This document shows, piece by piece, positions 57,397 to 64,000 of a DNA stretch of 64,000 nt. Source of the stretch: Protonemura montana (Eukaryota > Arthropoda > Insecta > Plecoptera > Nemouridae); assembly GCA_947568835.1 (NCBI GenBank), contig OX387602.1, forward strand, positions 30,862,133-30,926,132, read 5' to 3'. Made by a program: the position numbers and the translations under genes. The notes beneath the pieces are model-generated. The model ran no database searches. It was given only the letters and a program-made list of their open reading frames with translations, and was not told the DNA's origin. The number at the start of each line of letters is the position of its first letter. Positions within the stretch are counted from its first letter, which is position 1.

Positions 57397-60150
57397 GCCA
57401 GCCAGTCCGACGGGAGTTAGGTCAGGAGCGCGCACCTTGCCACGGCGTCCCTGGGGGCCAGAGCGTCGTAAAGCGTTGGAGCTCAGCGTCATCGGCGTTA
57501 GTGCAGGCTTTACGACCGACGGACGGACGGCGATAAAGGTCGCGTGCAGCGAGGTCAGGCGCGACCCTTGTCTGACAAAGGGTGCCGAAGGGGGGGGGGG
57601 GGGGGGGGGTTAAAGGGCCGGAGCCCCGTTATGAGCAAATGATCCGTCCCGAAGCGCTACTGATATTTTACTTTGAAATCTGAATGGCATACCGCTGAGT
57701 TCGTTGTAAAGACTATTCGAACGAAGAGAATGGACAACTGTGCGTTGAAATGGCATGCATTTTGCTTGGTAATCGTCCGACGACTTCCCTGCCTTCAAAG
57801 GAGCGTGTCGGGTTGGGGTAGGAAGAAATCGCGGCGAGTGCTTGGAGCTCCGAATCTAACGCTCAACGGGGACCATCCTGTCCCCCATGCCGACGACGCC
57901 TCCACTGTCCGTGACAGCGTTCTCTCAACGTGGGTCGGGACTCAAACCACACGGCGACAGTCTGATCTTTCTTTCCTGCGACGTTTGTTTGCAGAATTGC
58001 TTCATCTGTGGATGGGATCATGGAGCTAATCAGTGGCCGAGCATAGCCGGGGCTTGCGCCTGCCTCGCTGTCGCTGGCCATTAGACTAGTGCGGTGAACG
58101 AACGGTTTGAGATAAAGCGATCAGCGCGCTCTGGCGGTGGGGGGCTCAACAGAGCCGGTCTTAAGCGGGCGGTGCACGTGCACCGGGATTCGGGTGGCCT
58201 GATGATGAAAAAGGCGACTGATATTTTCCGCCAACTGGACGGGGTGAAGGTGAGGGGCAGAATTTATGGAATTTGCACAATTTTTACAGCGATATATTGA
58301 ATAACCGCAGCACCAGATTCAAATTGTTGCAATCTCCTTGCCCGGGTTTTATCGACAACTAGCGCTGTGTATAAAAAGAACACCACAATATCTAGTTTTC
58401 GTAGTAAACTCTGCATGCTAACAACGTTTAGAGAATAGAAGTTCTCCGTAATTTGAAGCGAAATCTCATTGATATAAGAGCAGTTTCAGTTTTTGAAAGT
58501 GTATCAAAGTTGAATGAAGTTTTGCAATCCAGCATGTCGCTAGCTGTCATTACTGGAGAGAGAAAAAAATAGACAACACCTTCCTCTGTTTCATGATCCC
58601 AAAAGCAACTCATTCTGAGCCAAGGGCCCCTTAAAGTATTTCCACCCTTATCTTCTCTGTTTTTTTCCATGGAAACCGCTGAACACACGGCCTATGGATC
58701 GAGACTGAACATTATTTTATACCTCTCAGAGTATGAAAATTTGAGATTGTTTTGTGGCCGGATAAAACCCAGTATAAAAATCTGTGTTTTCAAGTAAAGA
58801 CTTGTCTTCAATTCAAGGTATGTTTCTGTGGTGCTGATGACATTACCATCGGTCGCCTGAGCTAAATCGCTTACAATCTCCACAAACTTCGATTGCCTCT
58901 CTACTGTGCATTTTTAATTTTACAACTTCAATTAAAATACAAAGTGTATAAGTGTGTATATCGAGGTGAATTGCCTGGTTTAACGGCCTTGTACCTAGAG
59001 GTAATGTACAAGGGGACATAAAGACCCTCTGATAATTGACTACTTGTCTCTCTCTCTGGGTAGTGTAACACAAATGCCAAGGTTGCGGATTGTTTTGGTT
59101 TAAAGCATGCAAGTAGAGCTAGATTAGTTGGTTACCCAAAGATCTAATCGCCGACCAAGTATAAAATGTGTGGATTTTGGAATTTCGATACTTTTAATGA
59201 AGCCAGTCGATTGGTTTCGTTACACAGTTTAACCTCGGTGTTCGTTTACAACTGAGGGATGAAAGTGGATCGATCAGAGATGATCAAAGCTTGACGAGAT
59301 TGTCAACGAACTGCTCTGACGGCCGAGTTTATTCCGTAATCAACACAGACATATAATTTAACATGTCTCTACTTGAATATGCATTATTATTGTATTGCAA
59401 TATGTATTTTAATGTGTTATTTTATTATGTAACATTGTACAAGAAATGACGAGCCCATTATCCAGTTACCAGTTTGTGATTTATACGGGCAATAAATAAA
59501 TAAATTGAAAAAATTGATACTGATGACCGAGATATTCGACTAGGTTCGAATCACGTGCAGGTATTGGTTATGTAGGATTAATAAAAATGCCAATTAGTTG
59601 ACATAAAACACTGTCACCAGGTAATTGAACATTTGGACCACAAATCAATTACAACATTCCACGTGTTTAGTGGTATTCAATTATTTTCTAATTTAGGTCC
59701 TAAGCCGTGTTTTTAACGGTTTCCGCCACAAAAAAAAACAACGCAGAGGGCGATTGAAAATAATTCCAGTGAACAGCCTTTGGCTTAGAATGACTTGCTT
59801 ATGACTTGAAAACCTGGAGAAAGAAGTTGACTTTATTGCATACAAAGTTGGTTCTATCTTTTGTCATAACTTCTGACAAAGGGCTGAAATCCGAAAATTA
59901 GTTTCACTTTCAAGAACCGAGTTAAAGTGCGTTAATCTCAGTGTGATTTTTCTTCAAGTTATTTTTGGAGAATTCCTATTTTGCATTTATGTTGTTCACT
60001 TTCAGATTTCTTTAAAAAAACTTGGTATTTTTGTGTTCATTTTTTTACATAATTACAGAAAATGACAATAATATATTCTTTTGCTAGCTCTGCACTTGTG
60101 TCACCACTGACAAGAAAGAGAGGTTCGTAGCTAATTATGGGACAGCCCCT
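57397..60150. other. Gene-poor stretch before the 43-bp satellite
   Basis: Contains a poly-G tract of about 20 at 57590-57610. The end of what looks like a non-LTR element lies at about 59360-59510 (AT-rich tract ending 'gggcaataaataaataaa'). No exon is recognised. Confidence 0.4.
59360..59510 (+). mobile_element. Possible LINE 3' end
   Basis: Low-complexity AT-rich sequence ending in 'cgggcaataaataaataaat' is typical of CR1/jockey-type 3' tails. There is no coding part, so this is only suggestive. Confidence 0.3.
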
Positions 60151-62795
60151 ACCCGCGTGCATTGACCACTACATCACTGGGTGGACTGCGTACACCCGCG
60201 TGCATTGACCACTACATCACTGGGTGGACTGCGTACACCCGCGTGCATTGAACACTACATCACTGGGTGGACTGCGTACACCCGCGTGCATTGACCACTA
60301 CATCACTGGGTGGACTGCGTACACCCGCGTGCATTGACCACAACATCACTGGGTGGACTGCGTACACCCGCGTGCATTGACCACTACATCACTGGGTGGA
60401 CTGCGTACACCCGCGTGCATTGACCACTACATCACTGGGTGGACTGCGTACACCCGCGTGCATTGACCACTACATCACTGGGTGGACTGCGTACACCCGC
60501 GTGCATTGACCACTACATCACTGGGTGGACTGCGTACACCCGCGTGCATTGACCACTACATCACTGGGTGGACTGCCTACACCCGCGTGCATTGACCACT
60601 ACATCACTGGGTGGACTGCGTACACCCGCGTGCATTGACTACTACATCACTGGGTGGACTGCGTACACCCGCGTGCATTGACCACTACATCAATGAGTGG
60701 ACTGCGTACACCCGCGTGCATTGACCACTACATCACTGGGTGGACTGCGTACACCCGCGTGCATTGACCACTACATCACTGGGTGGACTGCGTACACCCG
60801 CGTGCATTGACCACTACATCACTGGGTGGACTGCGTACACCCGCGTGCATTGACCACTACATCACTGGGTGGACTGCGTACACCCGCGTGCATTGACCAC
60901 TACATCACTGGGTGGACTGCGTACACCCGCGTGCATTGACCACTACATCACTATGTGGACTGCGTACACCCGCGTGCATTGACCACTACATCACTGGGTG
61001 GACTGCGTACACCCGCGTGCATTGACCACTACATCACTGGGTGGACTGCGTACACCCGCGTGCATTGACCACTACATCACTGGGTGGACTGCCTACACCC
61101 GCGTGCATTGACCACTACATCACTGGGTGGACTGCGTACACCCGCGTGCATTGACTACTACATCACTGGGTGGACTGCGTACACCCGCGTGCATTGACCA
61201 CTACATCACTGAGTGGACTGCGTACACCCGCGTGCATTGACCACTACATCACTGGGTGGACTGCGTACACCCGCGTGCATTGACCACTACATCACTGGGT
61301 GGACTGCGTACACCCGCGTGCATTGACCACTACATCACTGGGTGGACTGCGTACACCCGCGTGCATTGACCACTACATCACTGGGTGGACTGCGTACACC
61401 CGCGTGCATTGACCACTACATCACTGGGTGGACTGCGTACACCCGCGTGCATTGACCACTACATCACTATGTGGACTGCGTACACCCGCGTGCATTGACC
61501 ACTACATCACTGGGTGGACTGCGTACACCCGCGTGCATTGACCACTACATCACTGGGTGGACTGCGTACACCCGCGTGCATTGACCACTACATCACTGGG
61601 TGGACTGCGTACACCCGCGTGCATTGACCACTACATCACTGGGTGGACTGCGTACACCCGCGTGCATTGACCACTACATCACTGGGTGGACTGCGTACAC
61701 CCGCGTGCATTGACCACTACATCACTGGGTGGACTGCGTACACCCGCGTGCATTGACCACTACATCACTATGTGGACTGCGTACACCCGCGTGCATTGAC
61801 CACTACATCACTGGGTGGACTGCGTACACCCGCGTGCATTGACCACTACATCACTGGGTGGACTGCGTACACCCGCGTGCATTGACCACTACATCACTGG
61901 GTGGACTGCGTACACCCGCGTGCATTGACCACTACATCACTATGTGGACTGCGTACACCCGCGTGCATTGACCACTACATCACTGGGTGGACTGCGTACA
62001 CCCGCGTGCATTGACCACTACATCACTGGGTGGACTGCGTACACCCGCGTGCATTGACCACTACATCACTATGTGGACTGCGTACACCCGCGTGCATTGA
62101 CCACTACATCACTGGGTGGACTGCGTACACCCGCGTGCATTGACCACTACATCACTGGGTGGACTGCGTACACCCGCGTGCATTGACCACTACATCACTG
62201 GGTGGACTGCGTACACCCGCGTGCATTGACCACTACATCACTATGTGGACTGCGTACACCCGCGTGCATTGACCACTACATCACTGGGTGGACTGCGTAC
62301 ACCCGCGTGCATTGACCACTACATCACTGGGTGGACTGCGTACACCCGCGTGCATTGACCACTACATCACTGGGTGGACTGCGTACACCCGCGTGCATTG
62401 ACCACTACATCACTGGGTGGACTGCGTACACCCGCGTGCATTGACAACTACATCACTATGTGGACTGCGTACACCCGCGTGCATTGACCACTACATCACT
62501 GGGTGGACTGCGTACACCCGCGTGCATTGACCACTACATCACTATGTGGACTGCGTACACCCGCGTGCATTGACCACTACATCACTGGGTGGACTGCGTA
62601 CACCCGCGTGCATTGACCACTACATCACTGGGTGGACTGCGTACACCCGCGTGCATTGACCACTACATCACTGGGTGGACTGCGTACACCCGCGTGCATT
62701 GACCACTACATCACTGGGTGGACTGCGTACACCCGCGTGCATTGACCACTTCATCACTGGGTGGACTGAGTACACCCGCGTGCATTGACCAATAC
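60150..62795 (+). repeat. 43-bp satellite (about 61 units)
   Basis: Units of acacccgcgtgcattgacca plus 'ctacatcactgggtggactgcgt'. A recurring variant changes ggg to atg (ctatgtgg), more often in the right half and often every third to fifth unit. Stops occur in the frames, so it is non-coding. This is the largest simple array of the window. Confidence 0.97.
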
Positions 62796-64000
62796 ACCGA
62801 CCAGTTGCTATCGCTGACAAAAACTTTCAAGAGTGGCGCAAATTTTCGAAAAAGTTAGTATTTTAAAAACGAGCTATGTCACAACCCTATATGATTTAAT
62901 TTCCTAGGATCCAAAAAAAATGGCCCCATTGCGACGGAGCCCCCGAAAAAAGAGTGTCTCTTACCTTGCGCACGACGTGGATCTCGTTGCGATCGCGAGG
63001 CGTCGCGGCGCTGGACGACGGCAAGACGACGTTGACGCGACGCTGTGAGGGCGACGGCTGGGCGCTCGGACCGCGGCGTCGCGCTCATATAGGCCGGGCA
63101 CGCGGCGCCGGCGCGGACGGCACGCGTACAACACGTAGTACGTTGTGCGACGCTGCCTTGCCTTGGCGTCGGGACGCCGCGGTGGCCGACGCTCGCTTCT
63201 CAGGGAAACACACACCCCATATACGAAGTCATCACTGCAACCCCCAAAGTCACATAACCGACGTCAGTATAAATGCATTTCACTCCAATAAGTTGTAGTA
63301 CAATGCACATTCGAAGCGACATGACGTGTGCCTTTCAAAGATTCTGTCAAACCGTTTGTAGAGCTACCACAAGTTTTTATGAGTTATCCCGGACCGCTTT
63401 GTCTTGATTGGGCCGAGATAGCCAATTAGAGAGAACAATTTGCCGTCGGGCCGGTCGATTCGAGGCACGTCGAACATCCAGAGCACGCCCAAGGTCGGCG
63501 TCGAGGAGGTAAACAAACCAAATGAAAGCCAAGCAAAGAACGTGATTACCGGAGCCTGCCCTCAATTAGCTTGTTAATAAACGTTGGGGTATATCACAGT
63601 CTCTCGCGCTCTTCCGGGGTCAAGCAAGGCACCGAGTCGTCCGCTATTACAAATGATTCTTGGGGGCAGAGATCGGCGTTGACAAATTACGTCAAGTGTT
63701 CGCTTGACAAAAGGTTTCGCGGCCTCCGATTGTCGGAGATGTCGGCGGCAAGTGAGCGATGACTCGTTGCAGACATGGTGAGCTATATTGATTGATGGCT
63801 CCAAGGTGCCGTGGTCACGTGCGAATGCGACGAGTGCTTTATCAGGGGGGAGGGGTACGTGTGCCCCCCCCATTCCAGGATGAGGCGCCAAAACACAAAC
63901 ATAGCGTCGAGGATCGGGTCGTGGATTGCGCCATGAATGATGCTTGCTTTATAGCATGAAGCTATGAAGGAGCGACGTGTTTTGGGTCGCGGTGCAAACC
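62796..64000. other. Right edge of window, one weak exon candidate
   Basis: A CpG-rich piece at about 62961-63088 (minus) can be read as an exon with acceptor-like AG, the phrase VNVVLPSSSAATPRDRNEIH, and a GTAAGA donor at 62962. No family is recognised, and no partner exon is found to the left, where the satellite lies. The remainder holds nothing I can support. Confidence 0.25.

Noticed and set aside
56800-57613. Frames of 168-230 residues around the CCTTG array
   Set aside because: A 5-bp repeat opens all frames; composition is purely repeat-driven. The VEGYANLCATFSKFV segment has no partner exon.
59543-59565. B-box-like 'ggttcgaatcacgtgc'
   Set aside because: No A box at the right distance and no terminator.

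Overview
The window is animal (eukaryotic) nuclear DNA: every recognisable protein is split by GT-AG introns, spacers are AT-rich, and retroposons with Pol III-type promoters are abundant. A ~970-bp block of (CCTAA)n, the complement of the TTAGG telomere repeat typical of arthropods, together with 5S-rRNA-headed SINEs and an insect/crustacean-like gene set, points to an arthropod. I cannot name the species.

Layout. (1) 0-3.1 kb: 3' part of ANKZF1/VMS1 (+), with a foldback element, a 49-bp minisatellite and a SINE in its introns. (2) 4.1-7.1 kb: a three-exon gene for a 70-residue secreted acidic peptide (-), then a three-exon Ly6/quiver-like GPI-anchored protein (+), in divergent orientation. 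(3) 7.5-26.9 kb: a five-exon four-transmembrane protein (-). Its 17.3-kb first intron holds eight exactly 1752-bp tandem units. Each unit carries four tRNA-like modules (A box, B box and T-run terminator) and a foldback palindrome. (4) 28.9-34.6 kb: a complete nine-exon 4-coumarate-CoA-ligase/luciferase-like acyl-CoA synthetase (+, 580 aa, mitochondrial-type leader). (5) 36.5-41.8 kb: complete COX10, haem O synthase (-, 390 aa), convergent with the previous gene. (6) 44.7-46.0 kb: a large foldback element whose arms are tandem 47-bp repeats. (7) 46.2-48.4 kb: a three-exon Rhes/Dexras-like Ras GTPase (-, 238 aa, C-terminal CAAX). (8) 49-62.8 kb: a gene-poor zone with seven unrelated tandem arrays (70, 60, 5, 13, 21, 5 and 43 bp).

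The genes do not form a pathway. COX10 is mitochondrial, the acyl-CoA synthetase probably is, ANKZF1 works in ribosome-associated quality control, and the remainder are membrane, secreted or signalling proteins. The strongest unusual signal is the intronic macrosatellite of Pol III-like cassettes, followed by the repeat-armed foldback element, the ANKZF1 homologue without ankyrin repeats, and the same minisatellite in two unrelated introns. Exon models were derived by hand from reading frame, splice dinucleotides and phase; all were checked to give one continuous frame.
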